A stretch of DNA of 14,637 bases, from positions 1-14,637 of the forward strand of contig JAEWLZ010000174.1 in assembly GCA_023457295.1 (NCBI GenBank), given 5' to 3'. This DNA is from Cyanobacteria bacterium OH_PDB_112. GTDB taxonomy: Bacteria; Cyanobacteriota; Vampirovibrionia; Gastranaerophilales; CAJFVJ01. The position numbers were made by a program, and so were the translations under genes. Each line of letters begins with the position of its first letter. Positions within the stretch are counted from its first letter, which is position 1. The notes below the pieces were generated by a model. The model was not told where the DNA came from, ran no database searches, and saw nothing but the letters and a program-made list of their open reading frames with translations. Shown here piece after piece: positions 1 to 7,306 of this stretch.

Positions 1-43
1 AATTTAATCAAACTTAATTTTTAAAATTTTTTATTATAAATAC

Positions 44-69
44 AAGCCCCGCAAATGCAGGGCTTTTTT
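44..69 (+). terminator. Rho-independent terminator of a gene left of the window
   Basis: A six-base-pair stem (AAGCCC at 44-49 with GGGCTT at 60-65) encloses a ten-base loop and runs on the + strand into a T tract (64-69). On the minus strand the same hairpin is followed by only a broken T-rich stretch. It is therefore best as a + strand terminator for a gene outside the window. It may also give weak termination for the minus-strand EF-hand gene ending at 99, which would make it shared by converging genes. Confidence 0.7.
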
Positions 70-98
70 AAAATTAATTATCAGGGGATTTAAAAATC

Positions 99-638
99 TT
101 AAATTACACTCGAAACTGAAGTGAAACTTGATGAAGTATCATCATCGTCATCATTATCATCAGAATACATTATTGAAATATCCGAACGTCTTGATTTTTT
201 AAGTTCATCAAGTTTATTCGTAATTTGTTTATTAGCATTAAAATACTGGATTTCCGTTTGAGAAACCCTTCCGTCACCATTACGGTCAATTTTTCGAAAA
301 TTATTTAAAACAGTATTCAAATCATTAGAATTTACACCCGCAGAACCTGACAAAGAAACCAACTGGTCATAAGTCATTCCCTGTTTTGAAAAGGTGTTCA
401 TAACAGAAGACATCTCTTCACCATTAATTTTTCCGTCACTGTTTTTATCGAGCTGTTTAAAATTTGTAGCCATATAACTTGAAAATGCAGAATTTTGAAC
501 ATAGCCATACTTATTGTTCAGTCCAAACAAATCTGATTGAGTTATTCCGTCTGTCCCGTCTTTAAGGGCAAACTGATATGCATTTTGTAAACCATAATAA
601 GCGCTCGCAAACATCGAGCTTGCATTCAATGTACTCAT
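99..638 (-). CDS. Small EF-hand calcium-binding protein with acidic C-terminal tract
   Basis: The 179-residue product has two canonical EF-hand loops. Loop 1 is residues 64-75 (D64, N66, D68, G69, I71, N72, E75) and loop 2 is residues 118-129 (D118, N120, D122, G123, V125, S126, E129). Both keep the glutamate at position 12, so Ca2+ binding is expected. A third stretch at 26-37 (K-D-G-T-D-G-I) looks like a decayed loop. Residues 160-167 are nearly all Asp, followed by a Ser/Thr-rich tail. There is no signal peptide or membrane segment, so the location is unknown. The ATG is preceded by GGAG about ten bases upstream. It lies 81 bases downstream of a second EF-hand gene on the same strand. The role is not recognisable beyond Ca2+ sensing or buffering. 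Confidence 0.85.
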   Translation of the reverse strand: MSTLNASSMFASAYYGLQNAYQFALKDGTDGITQSDLFGLNNKYGYVQNSAFSSYMATNFKQLDKNSDGKINGEEMSSVMNTFSKQGMTYDQLVSLSGSAGVNSNDLNTVLNNFRKIDRNGDGRVSQTEIQYFNANKQITNKLDELKKSRRSDISIMYSDDNDDDDDTSSSFTSVSSVI

Positions 639-719
639 AGTGCTGTATCTCCAACCATAAACTTTCTTTTCTTACATAAAGTCAGTTTAGTTGGATTTCA
701 AGCATCGCACATCATTTCT

Positions 720-1190
720 TTATATGATTTTATGGACAGTTTCCTCAAGTTTGGTTATAAGTTGGGGATTTGATTGAATACAATCTAAACCTTTTTTTAC
801 AAGGCTTTGAATATTTTTACTCAAAAGATCTGTCGCATTAGCACCTATCAAAGATTTTGATTCAGGACTTGCCTGTAAACCTGCCTGAGCAGAAATACCC
901 AAATTATTTACACTCCAAAGCCCTCTATAATTTTGCAAAGAATTAATTTCATTAGAAGAAAGCTGGCCGTCTTTGTTTTGGTCTACTTCATTAAATTTTT
1001 CTACAAGTTTTTGCGCAAATTCAGGAACTTCACTTCCGCTAAACTGTGAATCCATAATATATTTATTCAATTCTGCTTTGCTCAAACCTGTTTTTGTATC
1101 CTTGTCATAAGAATACATTTTTTGCATAAGCACTCTTTGGTGCATTTCTTGCGGACTAATAATATTAGATGATTCCAAATTTTGTACCAT
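720..1190 (-). CDS. Small EF-hand protein
   Basis: The 156-residue product has one canonical EF-hand loop at residues 70-81 (D70, N72, D74, G75, L77, S78, E81). A first loop at 29-40 has D29, D31, S37 and E40 in register, but Lys at position 5 and Thr where the central Gly should be, so it is probably impaired. Together they form a normal EF-hand pair about 40 residues apart. The C-terminal half (about 95-156) matches nothing I know and looks helical. There is no signal peptide. The ATG has an unusually G-rich Shine-Dalgarno (six G at 1201-1206, minus strand), next to an 18-base palindrome that may regulate it. It sits between the HEAT-like gene and the other EF-hand gene, all read leftward. 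Function beyond Ca2+ binding is unknown. Confidence 0.82.
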   Translation of the reverse strand: MVQNLESSNIISPQEMHQRVLMQKMYSYDKDTKTGLSKAELNKYIMDSQFSGSEVPEFAQKLVEKFNEVDQNKDGQLSSNEINSLQNYRGLWSVNNLGISAQAGLQASPESKSLIGANATDLLSKNIQSLVKKGLDCIQSNPQLITKLEETVHKII

Positions 1191-1207
1191 AACCCGATAT
1201 CCCCCCG

Positions 1208-1225
1208 TTAATATAATTATATTAA
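1208..1225. repeat. 18-base perfect palindrome beside the EF-hand gene RBS
   Basis: TTAATATAATTATATTAA is its own reverse complement. On the minus-strand transcript it folds as a seven-base-pair AU stem with a four-base loop. A CCC on the 5' side (complement of 1226-1228) can pair with the G-run Shine-Dalgarno (1201-1206), bulging one C. It could be an RBS-masking RNA hairpin or a DNA operator for a dimeric regulator; the sequence cannot tell which. Confidence 0.5.
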
Positions 1226-1239
1226 GGGATTTTTAGAGC

Positions 1240-1267
1240 ATGTTAATCCTCTAAAAAGATGAGTCAA
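1240..1267 (-). promoter_or_regulatory. Candidate sigma-70 promoter for the EF-hand gene at 720-1190
   Basis: On the minus strand TTGACT (1262-1267) and TAACAT (1240-1245) are separated by 16 bases, matching the -35/-10 consensus at five and four of six positions. Transcription would begin near 1233, giving a short leader made almost entirely of the palindromic hairpin. Matches like this are common in AT-rich DNA, so confidence is low. Confidence 0.35.
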
Positions 1268-1268
1268 A

Positions 1269-2522
1269 TTATACCGCTGTCAAAAAAATATTTTCGATAA
1301 TTGCTTTTAAAGTTGCATTTTGAATTTTTGATAAAATTTCATCTTTATTTGAAATTTGAGAAATTCCGCCCACATTTGAAATTGCAATAATAATTTCACA
1401 CAACATTTTTTCATCATCAGTGTTTAATTTTTTCAGCAATTCTTGAGCTGCATAATCAATTTTCATGTCAGATATAAGATTAAGCGCTGCGATTTTTCTT
1501 TTTTGGCTGTCACTATCAAGTTCTTCAAAAACATTGTCTATTTGTGCTTCCCAAAAAGATTCCGGGTAAGAATTTAAAATTCCGCAAATATCTTCCAATT
1601 CCTGAAGAGTATTTCTGTCTTCGTCATACTTATATTCATCATTATTGTTATAAAACTCTAAACGGTTTTTAGCCTTCAAAAGCAATTGTGAATACTTGTT
1701 ACGGAAAACGCCTCCCTCTTTAAGAAGTTCAAAAAGTTTTCCTATGCAAGCTTTAACTTCAAAAGAGAATAAAGCGCTCAACGACCAAATTTGTACGAGT
1801 CCTGAAAGGATATTATCAAAACATTCTAATGACAGCTCCTGTATTTCTTGATTTTCATCTTTAAATAAAACACTAAGTTTTTCTAAAGAAGCTATTTCTC
1901 CGGCTATATGTTCAGACATATTAAAATTACTCATAACTCTCAACATTGGCAAAATAGCGTTTTTATCTCCATATAAACTTAAAAATCCAGCCGCAGAAAG
2001 AACTTTCCACTCATCTTCATTAGCTAAAAGTTCAAGATAATACTCGTAAGATTTTTTGTCTCTCAAAGCCCCTAAAGCTAAAGCACAATTATCAGTAAGT
2101 GGCGCATAATCACTTTTTGACGCCTCAAATAAAAATTCTGCTGTTTCTGGCTTTGTTACAATTGAAAAGAACTTTGCAGCATAAGCTTTTTGCTGATTTG
2201 TTCCGTTTTTCAAAAATTCTGACATTGCATCCACAATTTCATCATTACAAAATTCAGCAAAAGCAGTGGCGACAAATTCATCCAAATCAGGAGAATGATA
2301 ATCTAAAAATTCAAATAAATTAAAAATATTTTGAGAATTACACTCCATAAAAAGTTTTTGGGTTGCGTTTCTTTTTATAAAATCCAAGATATAATCTGCG
2401 TTTTCAACTAAATAAACCCAAGCATCCAAATCCGCATTATTGATAATTTCACTTGCCGCCGCTTGAGAGATTTTTTTGTCTTTTTTTAGCAAATCATCTA
2501 CAAGTTTATTTTTTAAATTCAT
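1269..2522 (-). CDS. HEAT-like helical-repeat protein
   Basis: The 417-residue protein is soluble and almost all alpha-helical, with paired helices recalling HEAT or armadillo repeats. The clearest are at residues 85-155, 140-195 (the segment with CALALGALRDKKS) and 335-385 (KRKIAALNLISDMK). Repeats are divergent and no catalytic motif, signal peptide or membrane segment is visible. Such proteins usually act as scaffolds, and related bacterial ones bind modified proteins or nucleic acid; no partner can be named here. The ATG is preceded by GGGAG nine bases upstream, and a good promoter lies behind it. It is divergent from the gcv operon and 78 bases upstream of the EF-hand pair, so readthrough into those genes is possible. 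Confidence 0.7.
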   Translation of the reverse strand: MNLKNKLVDDLLKKDKKISQAAASEIINNADLDAWVYLVENADYILDFIKRNATQKLFMECNSQNIFNLFEFLDYHSPDLDEFVATAFAEFCNDEIVDAMSEFLKNGTNQQKAYAAKFFSIVTKPETAEFLFEASKSDYAPLTDNCALALGALRDKKSYEYYLELLANEDEWKVLSAAGFLSLYGDKNAILPMLRVMSNFNMSEHIAGEIASLEKLSVLFKDENQEIQELSLECFDNILSGLVQIWSLSALFSFEVKACIGKLFELLKEGGVFRNKYSQLLLKAKNRLEFYNNNDEYKYDEDRNTLQELEDICGILNSYPESFWEAQIDNVFEELDSDSQKRKIAALNLISDMKIDYAAQELLKKLNTDDEKMLCEIIIAISNVGGISQISNKDEILSKIQNATLKAIIENIFLTAV

Positions 2523-2556
2523 TAAATCTCGCTCCCAAATCTTTAATTTATTATAT

Positions 2557-2586
2557 ATTATATACTGAAATAAATCTTCTTTGCAA
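2557..2586 (-). promoter_or_regulatory. Candidate promoter of the HEAT-like gene
   Basis: On the minus strand a perfect -10 TATAAT (2557-2562) sits 18 bases downstream of TTGCAA (2581-2586). A second TATAAT copy overlaps the same AT-rich run at 2550-2555. Either start would give a leader of a few tens of bases before the ATG at 2522. Confidence 0.5.
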
Positions 2587-2624
2587 ATAAAATCACTCCC
2601 GAAAAATGAAGTAAAGTTAATTTG

Positions 2625-2653
2625 TTGACAAATACATTTTTTCGCTTAACAAT
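2625..2653 (+). promoter_or_regulatory. Candidate promoter of the gcv operon
   Basis: A perfect -35 TTGACA (2625-2630) is followed after 17 bases by AACAAT (2648-2653), four of six matches to the -10 consensus. Transcription would start near 2660, leaving a leader of under 30 bases before the gcvT ATG. A short leader like this has no room for the glycine riboswitch found before gcv genes in many other bacteria. Confidence 0.5.
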
Positions 2654-2686
2654 CAATTAAGAAGGCATTTATTTATAGGGATAGAT

Positions 2687-3787
2687 ATGATAAAAAGTAC
2701 CTCATTACTTGCAGAACATGAAAAACTCGGAGCAAAAATTGTTCCGTTTGCCGGTTGGAATATGCCTCTTCAATATAGAGGAATCGTTCAAGAGCATTAT
2801 ACGGTAAGAAATTATGCGGGTCTTTTTGATGTTTCACATATGGGCGAGTTTTTTATCGAAGGCAAAGACTCTATAAATTTTTTAAATTCAATTGTTCCCC
2901 AAAATATCGAAACTATGCCTGAAAATAAAGTTATTTATTGTCAACTGACTAATGATAATGCGGGGATAATAGATGATTTGCTCATTTATAAAATTTCAAA
3001 CGAAAAATTTATGCTTGTCGTAAATGCATCACGTATTGCAATTGATTTTGAATGGATAAAAAATCATTCAAAAAATTTCGAAGTAAAAATTGAAAATGTT
3101 TCTGATGAATATTCTCTTATTGCACTTCAAGGACCAAATGCTTCTGCGATAATGGAAAAAGCAGGCCTAAAAAAAGAAAATCAGCCCGAATTTATGCATT
3201 TTACAAATGCTAAAATTTATGACTTAGAACTTTTTATCTCAAGAACAGGCTACACCGGAGAAGATGGTTTTGAAATTTTGACAAAAAATGAAAATGCTGT
3301 AAAAATTTGGCAAAATATACTTACAGACGGAGAAGGATTTAAACTTGAACCTATCGGACTGGGAGCGCGTGATACTTTGCGTCTTGAAGCGGCATTACCT
3401 TTGCATGGTCATGAAATTACAGAAAACACCACTCCGATTGAAGCAGGTCTAAAATGGTCTGTTCCTAAAGATAAAACTGCTTCGTATCACGGTAAAAAAA
3501 TTATTTTAGAGCAAATTGAAAAAGGCACATCAAAAAAATTAGTAGGCTTCCAACTTATAGAAAGAGGCATCGCAAGAAGCGATGATAAAATTTTTATAAA
3601 CGGAAACTTTTCCGGCATAGTAACAAGCGGAACCATGTCGCCAACAAGCAAAATTTCTTTTGGGCTTGCTTATATAAATGATACAAGCTTAAAAATCGGA
3701 GACGAATTTCAAATTGAAATAAGAGGCAAATTGCATCTTGCCCGCATAGTAAAAAAACCTTTTATAGCGAAATCATATGCGAAATAG
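2687..3787 (+). CDS. gcvT: Aminomethyltransferase, glycine cleavage T protein
   Basis: GcvT takes the aminomethyl group held on lipoyl-GcvH, releases ammonia and passes the one-carbon unit to tetrahydrofolate as 5,10-methylene-THF. At 366 residues it is full length for the family. Family signatures run in order: FAGWNMPLQY (21-30), the DVSHMGE segment (48-54), IIDDLL (94-99) carrying the catalytic aspartate, RTGYTGEDGFE (186-196) of the folate site, and GARDTLRLEAALPLHGHE (226-243). The C-terminal barrel has the usual SGTMSPT (314-320). The ATG has GGGA seven bases upstream. It is first in a tight operon, 15 bases before gcvH. Paralogues such as YgfZ lack this full set of motifs, so the call is firm. 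Confidence 0.97.
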   Translation: MIKSTSLLAEHEKLGAKIVPFAGWNMPLQYRGIVQEHYTVRNYAGLFDVSHMGEFFIEGKDSINFLNSIVPQNIETMPENKVIYCQLTNDNAGIIDDLLIYKISNEKFMLVVNASRIAIDFEWIKNHSKNFEVKIENVSDEYSLIALQGPNASAIMEKAGLKKENQPEFMHFTNAKIYDLELFISRTGYTGEDGFEILTKNENAVKIWQNILTDGEGFKLEPIGLGARDTLRLEAALPLHGHEITENTTPIEAGLKWSVPKDKTASYHGKKIILEQIEKGTSKKLVGFQLIERGIARSDDKIFINGNFSGIVTSGTMSPTSKISFGLAYINDTSLKIGDEFQIEIRGKLHLARIVKKPFIAKSYAK

Positions 3788-3802
3788 GAGAAAGGAGCAT
3801 TA

Positions 3803-4183
3803 ATGAACGTACCTGAAGGAATATTATGTACAAAGACTCATGAATACATTCTTCATGAAGGAAATATATGCACAACGGGAATAACCGATTATGCTGTAGA
3901 ACAACTTGGGGATATAGTTTTTGTAGAACTTCCCGAAGTAGGCGCAACATTTGAAAAAGGTGAATCTTTTGGTGCAATAGAATCCGTTAAAGCCGCATCA
4001 GAAGTTTATATGCCTGTCTCAGGAGAAATTATTGAAATAAATGAAGCCTTACTGGAAAAACCTGAGCTCGTAAACGAAGATTGTTACTCAGATGGCTGGC
4101 TAATTAAAATAAAAGCATCTTCTTTGGATGAAGATTTGATCGATGCGCTTGAATATGAAGATTATAAAGCGGAAGTGGAGTAA
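3803..4183 (+). CDS. gcvH: Glycine cleavage H protein (lipoyl carrier)
   Basis: GcvH is the lipoylated shuttle that carries the aminomethyl intermediate from the P protein to the T protein and is re-oxidised by the L protein. The 126-residue length is typical. The lipoyl attachment site is K63 in ESVKAASEVYMP (60-71), followed by the conserved PVSGEIIEIN (71-80), with NEDCYSDGWL (91-100) near the end. The ATG has a strong ribosome-binding region (AGGAG repeated within 3787-3797). It lies 15 bases after gcvT and three bases before gcvPA. No lipoylation enzyme is encoded in this window. Confidence 0.97.
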   Translation: MNVPEGILCTKTHEYILHEGNICTTGITDYAVEQLGDIVFVELPEVGATFEKGESFGAIESVKAASEVYMPVSGEIIEINEALLEKPELVNEDCYSDGWLIKIKASSLDEDLIDALEYEDYKAEVE

Positions 4184-4186
4184 ATT

Positions 4187-5494
4187 TTGTATAATTTTTC
4201 AGCTTTTACACAGGAAGACCGATGTGAAATTCTAAAAAAAATCGGGGCTTCATCTGTCGAAGAACTTTTTGCGCATATACCGCAAGAAGCTAGAACGGAA
4301 CTTAATTTGCCTGAGGGAATGAGTGAATTTGAAGCTTATTCTGAAATAAAAAAACTCGCCTCAAAAAATAATCTCTCTTTTAGAAGTTTTTTAGGCGGAG
4401 GCTGCTATAATCGTTTTATTCCCGCAGCAATTTCATCTGTTGCGAGCCGTTTTGAGTTTATTACCGCATATACGCCTTATCAGCCTGAAATTTCTCAGGG
4501 AACTTTGCAAATGATATATGAATTTCAGTCAATGATTTGTTCTTTGGCAGGAATGGATGTTGCGAATGCCTCTGTTTATGATGGTGCAACTGCTTGCGCT
4601 GAAGCGGTCTTAATGGCTGTAAGAACAAAACGCAAAAACAAAATTTTAATATCAGAAGGAATAAATCCTGAGTACAAAAAAGTTATTGAAACATACTCAC
4701 ATGGCGTTGGTGTTCAAGTTGACTATTTGCCTGTAGAGGATGATTTCAAAACTAAATCAGCTGAGATTTCGAGTGATTATGCTTGTATTTTAATTGCTAT
4801 GCCTAATTATTACGGTTCTCTTGAAAATATTGAAAAAACTGCTAAATCTGCCCAAGATGCCGGAGTTTTATTTGTAGTTTGCGCAGATCTTGTTTCTTTA
4901 AGCCAGATAAAACCTCCAAGTGAATTCGGAGCAGATATAGTAGTCGGAGACTTCCAAAGCTTGGGGCTTCCTATGAACTACGGTGGTCCTCATGGCGGTT
5001 ACATGGCAACAAAATCAGCTCATATGCGTCAAATGCCCGGAAGAATAGTCGGAGCAAGTCTTGATAAAGAAGGAAAAAGGGCTTTTACGCTTACAATGCA
5101 AGCTCGGGAACAACACATTAAACGTGAACGCGCAACAAGCAATATATGTACAAACCAAGGATTGATGACTCTTTGCGCAACTGTTTATATGTCACTGATG
5201 GGATACAATGGACTTAAAAAAGTATTTTTATCCTCAGTTCAAAACGCAAAAAAACTCGCATCAAAACTTTGTCAAATAGAAGGTTTTGAACTTTGCAATT
5301 CTGATTTTGCTTATGAATTTGTACTCAAACTACCTGTAAATTCTGATGCGTTTTTGGAAAAAATGCAATCAAAAGGGATTTTAGCAGGTATAAAAATATC
5401 CGAAAATAAAATACTTGTCTGCACAACTGAAATAACAACAGAAGAAGATGTAGAAACATATATCGAAGCAGCAAAGGAGATTGCGGATGAGTAA
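4187..5494 (+). CDS. gcvPA: Glycine dehydrogenase (decarboxylating) subunit 1
   Basis: This is the N-terminal half of the P protein, which as a two-subunit enzyme with GcvPB decarboxylates glycine using PLP. The 435-residue length matches stand-alone GcvPA. Diagnostic segments are FLGGGCYNRFIP (68-79), TAYTPYQPEISQGTLQMIYE (93-112), GGPHGGYMA (266-274), MPGRIVG (283-289) and MQAREQHIKRERATSNICTN (304-323). This half lacks the PLP lysine, as expected. The start is TTG, with GGAG (4177-4180) six bases upstream overlapping the end of gcvH; no nearby ATG fits better. The last eight bases overlap the start of gcvPB, suggesting translational coupling and equal production of the two subunits. Confidence 0.96.
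   Translation: MYNFSAFTQEDRCEILKKIGASSVEELFAHIPQEARTELNLPEGMSEFEAYSEIKKLASKNNLSFRSFLGGGCYNRFIPAAISSVASRFEFITAYTPYQPEISQGTLQMIYEFQSMICSLAGMDVANASVYDGATACAEAVLMAVRTKRKNKILISEGINPEYKKVIETYSHGVGVQVDYLPVEDDFKTKSAEISSDYACILIAMPNYYGSLENIEKTAKSAQDAGVLFVVCADLVSLSQIKPPSEFGADIVVGDFQSLGLPMNYGGPHGGYMATKSAHMRQMPGRIVGASLDKEGKRAFTLTMQAREQHIKRERATSNICTNQGLMTLCATVYMSLMGYNGLKKVFLSSVQNAKKLASKLCQIEGFELCNSDFAYEFVLKLPVNSDAFLEKMQSKGILAGIKISENKILVCTTEITTEEDVETYIEAAKEIADE
5475..5479 (+). promoter_or_regulatory. Ribosome-binding site that fixes the gcvPB start
   Basis: AGGAG lies seven bases before the ATG at 5487, which is ideal spacing. It is only one base from an upstream in-frame TTG at 5481, too close to serve it. 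The ATG is therefore preferred. Confidence 0.75.
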
Positions 5495-6908
5495 GCTGAT
5501 TTTTGAAAAATCAAAAAAAGGACAAATCGGCATCGACCTAAAATGTGATGCAAGATATGATTATTTTTTGCCTGATAATCTTAAAAGAGAATCAGAACCT
5601 GTGCTTCCTGAAGTTTCAGAGTTAGAGGTTATGCGTCATTTTACAGAACTTTCAAACAAAAATTTCTGTATCGAAAAAGGTTTTTATCCTTTAGGTTCAT
5701 GCACTATGAAATATAATCCTAAAGTAAACGAACAAACCGCTGCTTTGGAAGGATTTACAGGACTTCATCCAGAAGTGCCGGAAGAAAACGCTCAAGGTTC
5801 TTTGGAGCTTATGTTCAAACTTCAGGAAAACCTGAAAGAAATCACAGGAATGAATGCTGTCACATTACAACCTGCAGCAGGAGCTCATGGCGAATTTGTC
5901 GGAATGATGATTGTAAAAAAATATTTTGAAAAAAAGGGCGAAACTCGCAAAAAAGTAATTGTACCTGATTCTGCTCACGGAACAAATCCTGCAACGGCAA
6001 GAATGTGCGGTTTTGAAATTATTGAAATCAAGTCAAATGAAAAAGGGCAAGTTTCTACTGAAGCATTAAAAGAAGTTTTAAATAGTGATGTTGCAGCTAT
6101 TATGATGACAAATCCCAATACTTTAGGGATTTTTGAAGAAAATATTCTTGAAATTTCAAAACTTGTACACGAAAATGGTTCTCTTTTGTACTATGACGGT
6201 GCGAATTTGAATGCGATTATGGGAATTACAACCCCTGCGGCAATGGGCTTTGATATTGTTCACATAAATTTGCACAAAACTTTCTCAACACCTCATGGCG
6301 GTGGCGGACCAGGAGCAGGACCTGTCGGAGTAGTTAAAAAACTTAAAGACTTTTTGCCGGTGCCTATTGTAGATTTTGATGGTAAAAAATATTTTAAAAA
6401 TTACAATTTGCCTGATTCCATCGGAAAAGTTAAGGCTTTTTACGGAAATTTCGGTATTTTAGTCAGAGCTTATACTTATATTTTAATGCAGGGAAAATCT
6501 CTCAAAAAAGTATCAGAAGATGCTGTTATGAGCGCAAATTACTTAAAAGAATGCCTGAAAAATTCGTATGCGCTTCCTTATGATATTACCTGCATGCATG
6601 AGTTTGTTTTATCAAGCGAAAAACAATCACCACAAGGTATTCATACTCTCAACATTGCAAAAAGAATGATGGATTACGGAATTCACCCACCAACGGTGTA
6701 TTTCCCCCTTATAGTAAATGAATCTATAATGATTGAGCCTACTGAGTCAGAATCAAAAGAGGTCTTGGATAATTTTGTGGAAATTATGGAAAAAATCTCA
6801 CAGGAAGCAAAAGAAAATCCAGAAATAGTTTTGAATGCACCGCATACAACTCCTGTTTTGAAAATTGATGAAACACTTGCAGCAAGAAATCCAAATTTGA
6901 GGTACTAA
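5487..6908 (+). CDS. gcvPB: Glycine dehydrogenase (decarboxylating) subunit 2
   Basis: This is the PLP-bearing half of glycine decarboxylase, partner of GcvPA. Starting at the ATG the product is 473 residues, normal for the family. The PLP lysine is K264 in HINLHKTFSTPHGGGGPGAG (259-278). Other signatures are GFYPLGSCTMKYNPK (65-79), QPAAGAHGE (128-136), SAHGTNP (162-168) and MMTNPNTLGIFE (206-217). It overlaps gcvPA by eight bases and its stop codon directly abuts the ATG of the next gene. Oxygenic cyanobacteria carry one fused P protein, so the split form separates this lineage from them or reflects a different inheritance. Confidence 0.97.
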   Translation: MSKLIFEKSKKGQIGIDLKCDARYDYFLPDNLKRESEPVLPEVSELEVMRHFTELSNKNFCIEKGFYPLGSCTMKYNPKVNEQTAALEGFTGLHPEVPEENAQGSLELMFKLQENLKEITGMNAVTLQPAAGAHGEFVGMMIVKKYFEKKGETRKKVIVPDSAHGTNPATARMCGFEIIEIKSNEKGQVSTEALKEVLNSDVAAIMMTNPNTLGIFEENILEISKLVHENGSLLYYDGANLNAIMGITTPAAMGFDIVHINLHKTFSTPHGGGGPGAGPVGVVKKLKDFLPVPIVDFDGKKYFKNYNLPDSIGKVKAFYGNFGILVRAYTYILMQGKSLKKVSEDAVMSANYLKECLKNSYALPYDITCMHEFVLSSEKQSPQGIHTLNIAKRMMDYGIHPPTVYFPLIVNESIMIEPTESESKEVLDNFVEIMEKISQEAKENPEIVLNAPHTTPVLKIDETLAARNPNLRY

Positions 6909-7229
6909 ATGCCAAATTTAAGATGGTATGATAAAGATGACAATTTAAAACTCTTGTTTCAATTACTGCAAAAACTTCCTCTTGATGCACAAAACACCAT
7001 TGCATCAGAGATTATTCAAGTTTTAATGCAAAAAAATATTCGCCCCGATGATTTTATCTCGGAAATTGAATATATAGCGGACCGTCATCGATGGTACGAC
7101 AAATCGGAAACTCTCCATTCGGCTGTTAAGCTGCTTAAAATACTTTCACCGGAAGAACGCGCCGAAGTCCTCTCTGAAGTGTTTTCTACTATTGTTGAAT
7201 TTATTAATCGGAATAAAACTGAACTGTAA
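6909..7229 (+). CDS. Small protein of unknown function with duplicated RWYDK unit, last gene of gcv operon
   Basis: I do not recognise a family for this 106-residue protein. It is a duplication: residues 5-41 and 61-97 both begin with RWYDK and then read as two helices. They share L13/L69, L19-L20/L75-L76, L23/L79 and S33-E34/S89-E90, about 11 identities in 37. The linker (42-60) contains the charged NIRPDDFISEIEY stretch. No signal peptide, membrane segment, cysteine or obvious catalytic residue is present. The ATG follows the gcvPB stop with no gap, and GAGG lies inside the end of gcvPB, so the two are almost certainly co-translated. The location suggests a regulator or accessory of the glycine cleavage enzymes, but that is inference from position only. 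Confidence 0.75.
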   Translation: MPNLRWYDKDDNLKLLFQLLQKLPLDAQNTIASEIIQVLMQKNIRPDDFISEIEYIADRHRWYDKSETLHSAVKLLKILSPEERAEVLSEVFSTIVEFINRNKTEL

Positions 7230-7306
7230 ATATTTTTTAACAAATATATATATTTAATCAATTAAAGATATGCTTTGTTTTTTATCAGCATGAAAGTTGG
7301 TTAAAA

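Noticed and set aside
673..701. TTGAAA / TATGTA (17-base spacing, minus strand) as promoter of the EF-hand gene at 99-638
   Set aside because: The -10 matches only three of six consensus positions, little better than chance in DNA this AT-rich.
1230..1257. Nine-base-pair inverted repeat (TTTTTAGAG / CTCTAAAAA) after the HEAT-like gene as a terminator
   Set aside because: It has only two GC pairs, a ten-base loop and no T-run on the 3' side on the minus strand. It may instead be incidental to the promoter region it overlaps.
3762..3977. Minus-strand frame across the gcvT/gcvH junction
   Set aside because: It is fully covered by the conserved ends of gcvT and gcvH on the other strand and shows no protein-like pattern.
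5481..5486. In-frame TTG as gcvPB start, two codons upstream of the ATG
   Set aside because: The AGGAG is only one base away from it but seven bases from the ATG at 5487, and family members begin with the Met-Ser/Lys-Leu-Ile-Phe-Glu-Lys pattern.
7270..7291. Hairpin ATGCT / AGCAT between the gcv operon and the CheD-like gene as a terminator
   Set aside because: The stem is five base pairs, the T-run is in the loop, and the sequence after the stem is GAAAG. It is not a credible terminator, so operon continuity stays open.
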